Below are positions 16,780 to 26,267 of a stretch of 64,000 nt of DNA, in pieces; the stretch's first letter is position 1, and each line of letters opens with the position of its first letter. The stretch is taken from positions 1 to 64,000 of the IMG/VR virus record IMGVR_UViG_3300020435_000116. One strand, 5' to 3'. The notes under the pieces were generated by a model. That model saw nothing but the letters and a program-made list of their open reading frames with translations. It did no database searches and was not told the DNA's origin. Position numbers and translations under genes: made by a program. This stretch comes from a virus.

Positions 16780-17790
16780 GCCATCAGGAGCATAGACGGT
16801 TTTAGCATTGATAGGATTGGAGGCTTTAAAGTCTTTAAAGTCACCGCTCTTACCTTTGATGGTACCCTCGCCAGTGATACCACCACTTACATTTAGCGCA
16901 CCCCCTATTTTTACATTACCTGTAAATTCAGTATTGGGTGTGGTGTATTTAGTAGACGGGTTATTAACAGTGAGAGGACCTCCTGATTTAATAGAGATAG
17001 ACCCTTTAACATCTACAGTTTCACTACCCCCTACCGTGGTACTGTAGTTACCACCAATATCAAAGGTCATGTGTCGGCCCACTGTAATAGAGACATCGCG
17101 GTCAACCGTAAAGGTCATGTCTTGTGGCGCGTAGCCATTGATGTCTTTCTTATTAAGTTCAAAGAACGTGGTGTCTTTGTTATGGGCTTTGATGTGAGTA
17201 TTAGCGCTGTCTAGGAATAGATAGTTATCAACATCGTCGGTAAAGGTAAATTTACCGTTCTTAGTATCTAATAGACATTGGTAAGCAAAAGGCTCACCGT
17301 TGTTTTTATTAGTAACTAACTCAATCTTAGAATCATGCGTGGAGATAGTAAGGCGATAGCTGTTTTCATCAGTCAGCGCCTCTATGTCTTTAGTGACATC
17401 TGGCTCATTCGACCAACGATAGACAACAGTTTCTAAACGTCGCAGTGGATCGTCTCTCCCCATGCTAGTGTAGAAGTATTTATCAGTGTCAGCATATTGC
17501 CACAATAACACTTGCTCGCCACGCATAAGGTCAGGGGGCGTTTCACGGTTAGTCTCTAGACTTAACCATGTGGCTTTGATCGTTTTATCTACATCTACTT
17601 GTGCTGACCATTCTTTACCAAAACCATCAAGCCCTTTACTAAAGAACGTTGTTTTGTCTTCTTTAACCTCTCCTAATTGAAAAGGAAGTATTTCTATTGG
17701 GGTTATTAAGACTTCGGGGTTATCGCGTTCTTTATTCTCAGCAACTATGCCAATAGAGATTACGCGTAATCGAGTTTGTAAGGTCATCAT
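16777..17790 (-). CDS. Baseplate central-spike protein, gp5/gpV/VgrG-like, 337 aa
   Basis: The N-terminal 110 residues look like an OB-fold domain (QVDVDKTIKATWLSLETN, then RGEQVLLWQYADTDKYFY). Residues about 215-320 carry repeated short beta segments (DVSITVGRHMTFDIGG, NYSTTVGGSETVDVKG, SISIKSGG), the pattern of the triple-stranded beta-prism in T4 gp5 and VgrG tips. This would form the membrane-piercing spike under the tail tube. No lysozyme domain is seen between them. It is the most specific tail-tip gene in this part. Confidence 0.7.
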   Translation of the reverse strand: MMTLQTRLRVISIGIVAENKERDNPEVLITPIEILPFQLGEVKEDKTTFFSKGLDGFGKEWSAQVDVDKTIKATWLSLETNRETPPDLMRGEQVLLWQYADTDKYFYTSMGRDDPLRRLETVVYRWSNEPDVTKDIEALTDENSYRLTISTHDSKIELVTNKNNGEPFAYQCLLDTKNGKFTFTDDVDNYLFLDSANTHIKAHNKDTTFFELNKKDINGYAPQDMTFTVDRDVSITVGRHMTFDIGGNYSTTVGGSETVDVKGSISIKSGGPLTVNNPSTKYTTPNTEFTGNVKIGGALNVSGGITGEGTIKGKSGDFKDFKASNPINAKTVYAPDG

Positions 17791-17898
17791 TTACCTCGTG
17801 TTAAAGATACCAATCACAACATTAAGACACTAACAGTAATTACCGACTGTCAATTTAAACAGAATAACACTATCTTTTGAGATAGGGAGAACGCCACC

Positions 17899-18408
17899 AT
17901 GGGCATGATACACAGACGTTTTATAGCAAAGAACAAACAAGCAAATAAGCTACGTAAAGAACCAAACGCACTTAAGCCCATCGCACGGGATCAATCTAAA
18001 GATATCATTATTTGTCGATGTGAGAAAATCATTGACGGTGAATCGTACGGTCCTTTTACTGCATCGGTGTACGACACTAGCCTAACTAAGGCAGTTAACT
18101 ATTATAAAGATCAAATGCCTGCGATGCCTGAGCCTAGTGATGAAGGTCTTAGGATGTACCATGGGCTTAGGGTAGGTATGGAGATAAAAGATTTCGGTAC
18201 ATGGTTCCCTAGTCGCCAAGCGGGTGAATTACTAACCCAAGCAGGATTCATTTTTAATATTTATACCATTCATCCAAGTAAAGTACAGTGCGGGAAGTCG
18301 CAGGTTGTGTTCCACTTAGATAATGCAACTAAACTTGCAACGATGGATTTTAAATCCATGCTGGGTTTTTATAACGCATGGATAATGAAAAAAGGAAACG
18401 TAGCGTGA
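17899..18408 (+). CDS. Hypothetical protein upstream of the SbcC-like gene, 169 aa
   Basis: ATG after GGGAGAACGCC. The N-terminal 35 residues are strongly basic (HRRFIAKNKQANKLRKEP). No nuclease motif (no SbcD-type DxH or GNHD) is visible, so it does not look like the Mre11/SbcD partner. It overlaps the next gene at GTGA, so the two are translationally coupled. Function unknown. Confidence 0.55.
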   Translation: MGMIHRRFIAKNKQANKLRKEPNALKPIARDQSKDIIICRCEKIIDGESYGPFTASVYDTSLTKAVNYYKDQMPAMPEPSDEGLRMYHGLRVGMEIKDFGTWFPSRQAGELLTQAGFIFNIYTIHPSKVQCGKSQVVFHLDNATKLATMDFKSMLGFYNAWIMKKGNVA

Positions 18409-20876
18409 AGATACAAAAACTTATACTGAGTAAGTATAGACGTTTTGCATTGAGCGAGATACCTTATATCTGTATCGATTTTTCAACTCCCATGCAGCTT
18501 CTGCTGGGAACAAACGGTTCAGGTAAATCAAGTCTACTAAGTGAATTAACACCGCTACCTGCCAACCCTAGTGATTTTGATAAAGGTGGGTATAAGGAAC
18601 TTCACATTCAATTTAAAGGTGAGGACTTTATCCTACGCTCTGAGATTAGCCGTGGCGCTAAACATTCTTTTATAAGAAACGGTGTAGAGTTAAATCCAGG
18701 TGGTACGGCTTTGGTACAGAAAGATCTAGTAGAGCGTGAGCTGGGTTATACGTCGTCTCTACATGCGGTCTTGACTGGCAAATTGCGCTTTACTAAAATG
18801 GCACCTGCTAAACGACGTGAGTGGATAGCTAATCTAAGTACCACTGACATGAGCTATGCGTATAGTCTCTACGACGCGGTGAGAATAGCAGCCAGGGACA
18901 ACCAGGGTGCGCTTAAACACGTTAAAGAGAAAGTGGCACAGCAACAGGCCAGGTTAGTGTCGTTAGAAGCGTCTACTAACTTACAGGAACGTGTAGACGA
19001 ATGTCATAAAGACATCGAAGCATTATTGACGGATAGACGAACCTCTACGCGTAGTCCAGAGTCTGTCAAACAAGATATCCAACAACGTCGTGACAATGTA
19101 TTGCGTTTGGCAAAACGTGTTCTAAAGACCGACTTACAAACTTGGATTAAAGAGAAGTTTACTTCAGTTGTGGATTTTGATAATCGCATTGTTAAACTTC
19201 AACTTGACCACGCAAGTCACACTGCAAAAAGGGATAACTACACAGAAACCCTTAATGACCTACAGACCATGTTAAGTCAAATGAGTGAATTAGGGGCTAA
19301 CAGTTTAGATGATCTTCTAGAAAAACGTAAAGTGTTAGAAAAGAAGAAAAGTTTAATCGCTTACAATCACCCCTGGGAAGTTCCTAAGCAAGATGCTGCC
19401 GCTTTGTATAAAGAAGTTGATTCTGTCTTTGTTCCTTTAAGGGATTGGGTTGTTGATATGCCTAGTCAGATGAAACCGCAGTACGATAAAGCAGCTTATC
19501 AGGAAGCAGTACTCTACGTTAAAGAGATGGACCGTGAGCGTTTAAGTCTAAGACGTCGGATAGATGGCTTACAGAGCCGTATACACCACATGGAGCAAGC
19601 CAAGGAAATGGAGTGTCCTAAGTGTAACTACATATGGCGTCCAGGTGTTTCTGATAATGAGTTAAAGGAATCTAAGATACAGGTAGAACACTTAACTAAT
19701 GCTTTGGAAAGTAAAGAAAGAGAAAATGAAACCATTGTTGAGAAGATTAACGCCTATCAGCAATACGTTCGTGATCTTAATCGCCTACAGGCCATCATGG
19801 AAAGCTACCCAAGAGCAAATCCATTATGGAGTCAAGTTAAGCGTGATAAGCATTACGATACTTCACCTCTTCAAATTCTCCATACTTACGAGAGCTTTAA
19901 AGACTACGTCATGATGTATCGTGACGAACAAATCATTGATTCAGAGATAGCCTTTATCGACGCCTCTATTAAGAAGTTTCATGAAAGTAAGGGCTTAGAT
20001 GGTTTAGAGGTAGAAAAGCGCATAGAGGAGCTTGAGAGACGTCTCAGTGTGGTTATAGGTCACATTGCTGACGTAGATCGTGAGATTACTCGTTTGAAGC
20101 AGGGTAAAGGGATATTTGAACGATTCTTTGAAGACCAGAAAATCGTAAGCGATGCTTTGGTAGATTTAGAATCTTTACGGGATCAACTTATCGAAGCGCA
20201 GCGTCAATCGGTAATAGACAATGTATTGCGAGAGCGTCAACAAACTCTTTCTACACTTAACACGACACTAGGTCAAAAGAATACCCTTGAGCAAATGATT
20301 GCTGAGTTAAAAGAATCACAAGAACAGCTGACCAAAGAAACACAGGGTTGGCAGGATCTTCAACATATGCTTTCACCATCAACGGGTATCATTGCAGACC
20401 AAATGACAGGGTTCATTAAGTGTCTATTAGATCAGATGAATACCATCATTGGTAAGGTGTGGGGACACCGTTTACAAGTCATGCCGTGCGCTAACCAGGC
20501 AGGAACATTAGATTATAAGTTCCCATTCCTAGTAGGTGATGATGATCATCCTGTTAGTGATATCAGCTTGGGGTCTGAGGGTCAGATGGAGATGATTGAC
20601 TTTGCCTTCATGGTAACGGTTATGCATTTCATGGACTTACACGAGTACCCCATGCTTCTAGATGAGACTGGTCGTACGTTTGATGCAGTGCATCGTAATC
20701 GTTTAATGGGATACATTAAGTTGTTGGTTGAGACAGGACAAGCATCTCAGTTATTTCTTGTTAATCATTTCGCTAGCTTCAGTGGAGGATTTACAAATGC
20801 AGAGGTATGTGTCTTAGATGACCAAAATGTAACTTTACCGTCTGTTTACAATGAACATGTGAGCTTTGCAGCATAA
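18405..20876 (+). CDS. SbcC/Rad50-like SMC-type ATPase, 823 aa
   Basis: Domain order: Walker A GTNGSGKSS (about residues 35-43), a long coiled coil, a zinc-hook CPKC (about 404-407), a second coiled coil, signature SLGSEGQ (about 721) and Walker B YPMLLDETG (about 747). This is the SbcC/Rad50 layout for DNA-end processing; T4 gp46 is the phage counterpart. The GTG at 18405 (GTGA overlap with the upstream stop) gives the family-typical start MKIQKLILSKYRRF and is preferred over the ATG at 18378. No adjacent SbcD/gp47-like nuclease is present. Confidence 0.85.
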   Translation: MKIQKLILSKYRRFALSEIPYICIDFSTPMQLLLGTNGSGKSSLLSELTPLPANPSDFDKGGYKELHIQFKGEDFILRSEISRGAKHSFIRNGVELNPGGTALVQKDLVERELGYTSSLHAVLTGKLRFTKMAPAKRREWIANLSTTDMSYAYSLYDAVRIAARDNQGALKHVKEKVAQQQARLVSLEASTNLQERVDECHKDIEALLTDRRTSTRSPESVKQDIQQRRDNVLRLAKRVLKTDLQTWIKEKFTSVVDFDNRIVKLQLDHASHTAKRDNYTETLNDLQTMLSQMSELGANSLDDLLEKRKVLEKKKSLIAYNHPWEVPKQDAAALYKEVDSVFVPLRDWVVDMPSQMKPQYDKAAYQEAVLYVKEMDRERLSLRRRIDGLQSRIHHMEQAKEMECPKCNYIWRPGVSDNELKESKIQVEHLTNALESKERENETIVEKINAYQQYVRDLNRLQAIMESYPRANPLWSQVKRDKHYDTSPLQILHTYESFKDYVMMYRDEQIIDSEIAFIDASIKKFHESKGLDGLEVEKRIEELERRLSVVIGHIADVDREITRLKQGKGIFERFFEDQKIVSDALVDLESLRDQLIEAQRQSVIDNVLRERQQTLSTLNTTLGQKNTLEQMIAELKESQEQLTKETQGWQDLQHMLSPSTGIIADQMTGFIKCLLDQMNTIIGKVWGHRLQVMPCANQAGTLDYKFPFLVGDDDHPVSDISLGSEGQMEMIDFAFMVTVMHFMDLHEYPMLLDETGRTFDAVHRNRLMGYIKLLVETGQASQLFLVNHFASFSGGFTNAEVCVLDDQNVTLPSVYNEHVSFAA

Positions 20877-20921
20877 AGCCTAACCACCTAGCCGTGAGGC
20901 CGGGTGGTTAGCTTATGCCGT
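20871..20921. terminator. Bidirectional terminator, ATGCCGT type
   Basis: Stem CTAACCACC with GGTGGTTAG (20880-20888 and 20903-20911) and a GC-rich loop. The left flank GCATAAAG contains the stop of the SbcC-like gene; the right flank TTATGCCG is followed by the stop of the minus-strand gene at 20922. Confidence 0.8.
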
Positions 20922-22121
20922 TTACAGTACAGTATACAGATTTACTAAACGTGGTGGTTGTCTATCACGTCTAGACGTGGGAAACCGCATGGGTGTTGCA
21001 GCTATAGGTAAATCCATAACTGTGTCTAATAGAAGTTGTTTCTCTTCTTTGACCCGTGCACTTACTAAATAGTCATCAGGTGAGCCTATCAGACTATACT
21101 CAGCAATAAGTCCTTCGTTATCCATCAAGATACCTTGGGGGATTTCTGCTGATCTAAACTTACCAGGTAGGCCCGTCTCCTGTAAGCGCTCTTCCCTTAA
21201 TGCAATGTTATCGTTATCAATGGTGATAATAAAGCTAAAGGGATGACTTAAATAGCGACGAATAAAAGAGCTAGATTGGATGTCTTTAACCTGGATGTTA
21301 CCAATGGGGTTAATGAGATCATCTAACTGAATATCTTCACGCGATAGCAATACACGGCGAATAAGTGGATAATGCTTAAAGCTTATCTTCAACGTGTGAT
21401 CACCCACCACCTGATAGGTGTCATCTAGCATAACCAAATAACCACCAATGCAAAGTAAAACTGTTTTAGTACTAAAGTCCACGTCAGGCAACGTCACCAT
21501 CACTTGTTCATGAGCAGGGATACGGATATCCACTTTAACTTGCTCTTCTTTAATGGGGTGGGTTTGAATCTCACCAAGTTGAGAGAAGTTAATCAGACCA
21601 AAATGGTTGCTGTCTGTACGCTCTAGTGTTTCACCAGCACGCAATACATATAGACCTTGACTGGAAGCACTGACACGATGCACGTAGCCGTTAACAGTAA
21701 AGAGGCTGTGTTTGGCTAACTGCACGTAATCAATACCCTCATGGGTGATTAATGCATCGGGCCCCATCTTTCCTATGTTAGGACTGTCAATATGTTTAGT
21801 ATGGTCAGAACGTTTGACCGTAAACTCATGGTCGAAGACGTCAGCATAGAACACCGACTTAGGATGGTCTATATTTGGAACTGTAGGTAGCCATGGTAGG
21901 GTTTTAGTGTTATCTACTAACCAATCGCTTACTGTTGTTTTATTATAGCGTAGCGACTTATCTAGATCGTTTAACAGCACTGCGCGCTCTTCGCCACCGA
22001 CGATTAAAACGAAGATTACATTTTTATAACTTTGAAACAATTCTACAAAGGTCAGATTGGAGACGTCTACCGACTCCCATTGCCGACCCTGCTGTACAAA
22101 GGCACGTGATAAGGTATACAC
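20922..22121 (-). CDS. Virion-type protein of unknown function, 399 aa
   Basis: GTG start with AAGGAG at 8-nt spacing. The protein is beta-rich with many short strands and turns. No motif recognised. It stands alone between two plus-strand blocks, ending at a bidirectional terminator. A tail or baseplate role is suggested only by its neighbours. Confidence 0.5.
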   Translation of the reverse strand: MYTLSRAFVQQGRQWESVDVSNLTFVELFQSYKNVIFVLIVGGEERAVLLNDLDKSLRYNKTTVSDWLVDNTKTLPWLPTVPNIDHPKSVFYADVFDHEFTVKRSDHTKHIDSPNIGKMGPDALITHEGIDYVQLAKHSLFTVNGYVHRVSASSQGLYVLRAGETLERTDSNHFGLINFSQLGEIQTHPIKEEQVKVDIRIPAHEQVMVTLPDVDFSTKTVLLCIGGYLVMLDDTYQVVGDHTLKISFKHYPLIRRVLLSREDIQLDDLINPIGNIQVKDIQSSSFIRRYLSHPFSFIITIDNDNIALREERLQETGLPGKFRSAEIPQGILMDNEGLIAEYSLIGSPDDYLVSARVKEEKQLLLDTVMDLPIAATPMRFPTSRRDRQPPRLVNLYTVL

Positions 22122-22174
22122 AACCTGTCTCCTTTATAGATATCTTAATGGTCTAATCATAGTTTACCTACACG

Positions 22175-22198
22175 GGGGTTAAATATTATGTGAACCCC
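22175..22198. promoter_or_regulatory. Hairpin in the divergent gap 22122-22249
   Basis: GGGGTT (22175-22180) pairs with AACCCC (22193-22198) across a 12-nt AT-rich loop, followed on the plus strand by an AT-rich stretch to 22230. It lies in the only space where promoters for the 20922-22121 (-) and 22250-37379 (+) blocks can sit. It may be a leader or attenuator structure; function unproven. Confidence 0.3.
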
Positions 22199-22249
22199 AT
22201 GTATTTTATTAATTATATTTACCTATATTGACCAAAGGAGTCAGTCAGA

Positions 22250-23371
22250 ATGTCAGATCAAAGCTACCTCTACGACTACGACCCGACGGGTCAGGCTGCT
22301 TCTAATCTAAGGCGAGACGAGGAACATGTCTTAACGGCGGATAATGGGGACAATTACCACATTATTATTCCGAACATATCTCCCTTTTACAAAGAAGGTT
22401 TTATACTCACCCATGAGGATAGTGCTGACCCTTTGAAACTAGGTAAGGATTATATCTTTACCCATCAGTACACTAAACCTGAAGATAACTTAGGTGGTGA
22501 CGCTTACGGAAGTGTAACCATACTAGATCGTTCTCTTAATGGTAACTTCACCATTGAAAGCTATCAGGTCATGGGTGGTCCTCATAGCCAAGAAGGCCGT
22601 GAACTGCTTGAAGAAATTGGAACCCTATCGGCCTTTGCGGACACCCGCACAATGGAAGATATCATCGGGTTGCCAGAATTCTACCCCCCATCTGCTCACG
22701 TAGTGGATGGTGAAGATTTGACGGATCTTAATCACGTCATTGCAGCCCTTGAGGATATTCGAGCGGCTATTAGCGGTGAGTATAAAGCTAACCATACTCA
22801 TGCTATCGATCAAATCTTAGGTTTGGAAGATCGACTCAGCCAAATGGCTGTGGTTAACCGGTCTCACAAACCTGCGCCTGCTAATGGATATAGCTTCGCT
22901 AACCAAGTAGGCTCTGTGGCTATTCGCCTGCCTAAGCTTAATAATGCATTGCGTGTTACTGTTGAAGTTGCAGTATTAAGCGAAGACGAACCTACTATCT
23001 ATTACCTTTCAGGTTTAGTTGGTAGCCGTTATCAAACGGTAGCAGGTGCTAGCTGGGAAGATACTAAAGCGACTTACCAAGGTCACCGTCACGTCCTGGA
23101 CGCATTTTTCACCTATGACGTTGATAACTATCCCACTATTTATTTAGGTAAAGGTGATACGTGGAGCAACCACCATGTGGTTATCCGCTCAATCACTATT
23201 GGGACGACCGTACCGCAGATTTACAACCAAGGCTACGTGGTCTATTTTGCCAATGATGTGACTGGTGAAGCTACGCTTGTTGAGAAAATCTTAGGTTTGG
23301 ATCGTATAGAAAGTCGCCTGACCAAGCTAAGTTTAAACTCGTTTTATCCCGGGCTATTTAAGCACATTTAA
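22250..23371 (+). CDS. Virion structural protein, paralogue of 24075-25163, 373 aa
   Basis: AAGGAGT precedes the ATG. First gene of the long fibre block. The N-terminal half matches the product of 24075-25163 in order of motifs: (I/V)P..(S/T)PFY..GF.LT, a GKDY/GDDY strand, a (S/T)YQVMGG/TVG turn, a helix (EEIGTLS/EVLSTLS) and a YPPS/YPPE.H motif. The C-terminal half is a separate beta-rich domain. The pair probably act as adaptors between baseplate and fibres; this is inferred from location. Confidence 0.6.
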   Translation: MSDQSYLYDYDPTGQAASNLRRDEEHVLTADNGDNYHIIIPNISPFYKEGFILTHEDSADPLKLGKDYIFTHQYTKPEDNLGGDAYGSVTILDRSLNGNFTIESYQVMGGPHSQEGRELLEEIGTLSAFADTRTMEDIIGLPEFYPPSAHVVDGEDLTDLNHVIAALEDIRAAISGEYKANHTHAIDQILGLEDRLSQMAVVNRSHKPAPANGYSFANQVGSVAIRLPKLNNALRVTVEVAVLSEDEPTIYYLSGLVGSRYQTVAGASWEDTKATYQGHRHVLDAFFTYDVDNYPTIYLGKGDTWSNHHVVIRSITIGTTVPQIYNQGYVVYFANDVTGEATLVEKILGLDRIESRLTKLSLNSFYPGLFKHI

Positions 23372-23416
23372 AACGACCATCTTATTCACTCCTAATTTCT
23401 GTTTGAGGTGCCCCTA

Positions 23417-24001
23417 ATGGCCGATAATGATACTACGACTAATGAAATACCGACTGTTAGAGAGTTGGTCAATGGTCAGTACGAACGACTCAGTAAACTT
23501 GCTGCAGGATCACGTACGTCCGAAGATATGTTCTACAATGCTAAAGCGTTGCAGGAGATTCAAAAAGCAGACATATATAGTTTAACCGAAGCTGCTATTA
23601 CAGCCGCCCACGATTCCGCTAATGCCCGCGATGAAGTTAACCAGGCTGTTATTGACGCACAGGCGTTTAACATCCTTTACGAGGAAGGCCGCGTTGCCCG
23701 TACCATGGTAAACGACCTGGCTCCTGATGGTGATTTAACGCCGTGGTCTACCTGGTTAGCAGATGTACGTGATGACGTATTAACGCGTACACTTCCTTCT
23801 AATGGGGCGATTCTTGATGGTTCAGAGATTATCATTAAAGATCGCTACGGTCGCGCCAGTAACAACGCTATTAATATCGCTGGGCCGATTGAAGATGTGG
23901 CTGATGATGACCCATTGACAATTTCATCAGATTACGGTTGGGTTTGGTTACGTTGGATGAAGGCGGAATCAAAATGGATTGTTATCGCTGGTGCGGTATA
24001 A
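23417..24001 (+). CDS. Short tail-fibre-like protein, 194 aa
   Basis: An in-frame GTG at 23408 overlaps the GAGGTG ribosome binding site, so the ATG at 23417 is the start. Residues about 55-90 are helical (AAITAAHDSANARDEVNQAV), and the C-terminal 65 residues have the NGAILDGSEIIIKDRYGR...NAINIAG...WIVIAG pattern of phage fibre tip beta-domains. It lies between the two paralogous structural genes, so all three may assemble together. Confidence 0.6.
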   Translation: MADNDTTTNEIPTVRELVNGQYERLSKLAAGSRTSEDMFYNAKALQEIQKADIYSLTEAAITAAHDSANARDEVNQAVIDAQAFNILYEEGRVARTMVNDLAPDGDLTPWSTWLADVRDDVLTRTLPSNGAILDGSEIIIKDRYGRASNNAINIAGPIEDVADDDPLTISSDYGWVWLRWMKAESKWIVIAGAV

Positions 24002-24019
24002 TCACTGATCATAAACACA

Positions 24020-24055
24020 TCGATGGGTAGGGTAAATCCCTACCCATTTATGCAA
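24020..24055 (+). terminator. Hairpin after the 23417-24001 gene
   Basis: ATGGGTAGGG (24023-24032) pairs perfectly with CCCTACCCAT (24038-24047), followed by TTATGCAAT, a partial match to the TTATGCCGT flank. It lies 20 bp upstream of the next ribosome binding site, so it may reduce rather than stop read-through. Confidence 0.65.
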
Positions 24056-24074
24056 TCTCACTAAGGAGCGGGTT

Positions 24075-25163
24075 ATGTTACCTGAATTACAAAAGTACCC
24101 CTTTGATCCTACAGCGGTGGCATCAACCAACGCAATCTCAGGTGAAATTGTCACCTTAGACACGGTGAGTAAACAGATCATCGTGCCCACCCATACCCCT
24201 TTCTACGCGCAAGGTTTTACCCTTACCCCTAAAGGCGGCAACCCTCTTGTACCTGGCGATGATTATAAGTTAGTTTACTTGTATCAAGAAGCCACCATGG
24301 ATACCGGTCATGAAGTTGTGACGGGCGTTGCGTTGTTAAACGAGAACCTAACCGTTAACGAATTGATCCTTAGCTACCAAACCGTAGGTGAGCGTTATGC
24401 TTCAGAAGCGGCAGCTATCCATGAAGTATTATCCACGTTAAGTGTGTCTGACATGACAGTCTACTGGGATGATATAAAAAACAAGAAGACGGCTTATCCA
24501 CCAGAAGACCACAAGCACAGCGGGTACGACCTAGTTGGCTTAAGTGAACTGGTAGAAAGTATTGGTAACGTTAAAGACGCTGTAGACGTGTCTAACGAGG
24601 CATTTGTCACGCAAATCCTTAAACAACTTGCCAAGAAAACGTCTGATGTGGGTCGTACTAAATTGATCACTCAAGATGAAGCGGCTTTCTATCCTGGGGA
24701 TTACACGGGTGCGTTGCGTCTGTTGATTGATCGTTCTATCGATCAAAATGCTATCAACGTTGTTGAGTTTGAGATAATCTCAGCTAAAGGAGTGGCGCGT
24801 TACTCCCTGTCTTACAAAGAGATAGAGAATGATGTAACGTTAATACATCTACATGGCTCAGAGCTATCGGGTGAGCGTATCAAATACTATTTTGAATACC
24901 TTAACCCACTGCGTAATGCATTGTATATCGAACTTGACGATAATGAGCAAAATTGGGATGACGTCCATCTTTGCGTAACACGAATGACAACTTCTTGTCT
25001 TAATGGGGAAACATACAGAACAGGTTGGTTGTGGGGTAAGAACCCAGACCTTACGGATAAAGAATTACGTCTCGCTGAGACTGAAACCAAGAATCTTCTT
25101 CAAGAGATCGAAGAAGTTAATACAGAATGGCGCAACTACGTTGACCGTCCAGAGAGCTTCTAA
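24075..25163 (+). CDS. Virion structural protein, paralogue of 22250-23371, 362 aa
   Basis: AAGGAGCG precedes the ATG. The N-terminal 150 residues parallel the 22250 product (IIVPTHTPFYAQGFTLTP, then GDDYKLVYLYQ and a YPPEDHKH motif). The C-terminal half differs, ending in a helical tail (ETETKNLLQEIEEVNTEW). This is duplication followed by divergence of the distal domain, typical of adaptor and fibre genes. Confidence 0.6.
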   Translation: MLPELQKYPFDPTAVASTNAISGEIVTLDTVSKQIIVPTHTPFYAQGFTLTPKGGNPLVPGDDYKLVYLYQEATMDTGHEVVTGVALLNENLTVNELILSYQTVGERYASEAAAIHEVLSTLSVSDMTVYWDDIKNKKTAYPPEDHKHSGYDLVGLSELVESIGNVKDAVDVSNEAFVTQILKQLAKKTSDVGRTKLITQDEAAFYPGDYTGALRLLIDRSIDQNAINVVEFEIISAKGVARYSLSYKEIENDVTLIHLHGSELSGERIKYYFEYLNPLRNALYIELDDNEQNWDDVHLCVTRMTTSCLNGETYRTGWLWGKNPDLTDKELRLAETETKNLLQEIEEVNTEWRNYVDRPESF

Positions 25164-25248
25164 AAAATATCCTATGAGTCTACAGTAGTACGTGTACATT
25201 AGAGGCAGTTTATCGTCTTAATGTTGTTAATATAAAAAGGTGTCAAAC

Positions 25249-25833
25249 ATGCCTTATGATTTATATACACTACTACCTGTATCCGACGACGGCGAAGAGA
25301 TAATAGAACGTTTTTATTATCCAGCTTTCGGTTTACGTGATGTGATTTTTGCTACTAATGTCTTTGGTCGAGAAGACAATGCATCTCAGGAGCAATACCG
25401 TACACTAACACCAGATACGGAACATAACGCCACATTATCACGTGATAGCTTTAGGACAGATAGAGGTGGTGCAGGAGAGTTTAAACTCTACTTACAGCTT
25501 GATGGGAAGGGGATTTTAAGTGCACTGCACGGAATGAACCAACCCATGCGTATACGCATCACCGTTGATGGTGAGCAGAGTGTTACTTATACTAACAGCT
25601 GGAGCTATCGACATCTACTCTGGGGTTATTGGATGCGGGGTTCAGGTCAGGATTCAGCTAATGGTTTTTTCTTTTATAAAGGAAGGGAAGCTATTACAGA
25701 TGAATACCGACAAAACTTTTTCAAAGGCGGTGTTCACTTTGAAACACAGCTTAAGATTGAATACGCTAACTTATACAGTTGGGGGTCAAGTCAAACACTA
25801 AGCTGCGATTATCTTTTAGGAGACGAGATGTGA
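25249..25833 (+). CDS. Structural protein of the fibre block, 194 aa
   Basis: The ATG at 25249 has AAGGTG six bases upstream and is preferred to the GTG at 25240. The protein is beta-rich with a Gly/Arg-rich middle (FRTDRGGAGEFKLYLQLDG) and many aromatics in the last 80 residues. No family recognised. GTGA overlap with the next gene indicates coupling. Confidence 0.5.
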   Translation: MPYDLYTLLPVSDDGEEIIERFYYPAFGLRDVIFATNVFGREDNASQEQYRTLTPDTEHNATLSRDSFRTDRGGAGEFKLYLQLDGKGILSALHGMNQPMRIRITVDGEQSVTYTNSWSYRHLLWGYWMRGSGQDSANGFFFYKGREAITDEYRQNFFKGGVHFETQLKIEYANLYSWGSSQTLSCDYLLGDEM

Positions 25834-26255
25834 GTGGTGTTAAAACAATAGTGTCGACTGAAAACCTAAGTCGACCTGGTGAACAGCCAGCCGACGGTGA
25901 TCATTTAAGACACACGTTTTCTGATGCCACGGCCAAGGTTGTTGTTTATCGAGAAGAAAGTTTGGAAGCAGTGGAGTCCGATACGTACATTATATCGGTT
26001 GCCTCTCTCTTAGATCGTCTAGACATAGATGATAAATTAGAGACTATTTACGCTATGGCGCATGAAGGAACACGCGCCACACCGCCAGACATGACGCTTT
26101 ATAAGTATCTAACCAACATCCGAACGCGAGAGTTTATTGATCTAAACGACCCTCGTCTACGTCCGGTTATTGAATCACTAGGGTTGTATAGCGAGGCAGA
26201 CTTGGAAGCTATCTTCGCACCGGCAACCCAAATTGAAATCCCATCGGGAATATAA
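25830..26255 (+). CDS. Small structural protein of the fibre block, 141 aa
   Basis: The GTG at 25830 overlaps the previous stop (GTGA), with AGGAGAC upstream; longer starts would overlap the previous gene in a basic, non-conserved-looking stretch. The protein has a mixed N-terminus and a helical C-terminus. No family recognised. It may be a fibre connector or chaperone. Confidence 0.5.
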   Translation: MSGVKTIVSTENLSRPGEQPADGDHLRHTFSDATAKVVVYREESLEAVESDTYIISVASLLDRLDIDDKLETIYAMAHEGTRATPPDMTLYKYLTNIRTREFIDLNDPRLRPVIESLGLYSEADLEAIFAPATQIEIPSGI

Positions 26256-26267
26256 GGAGACGTTAAT

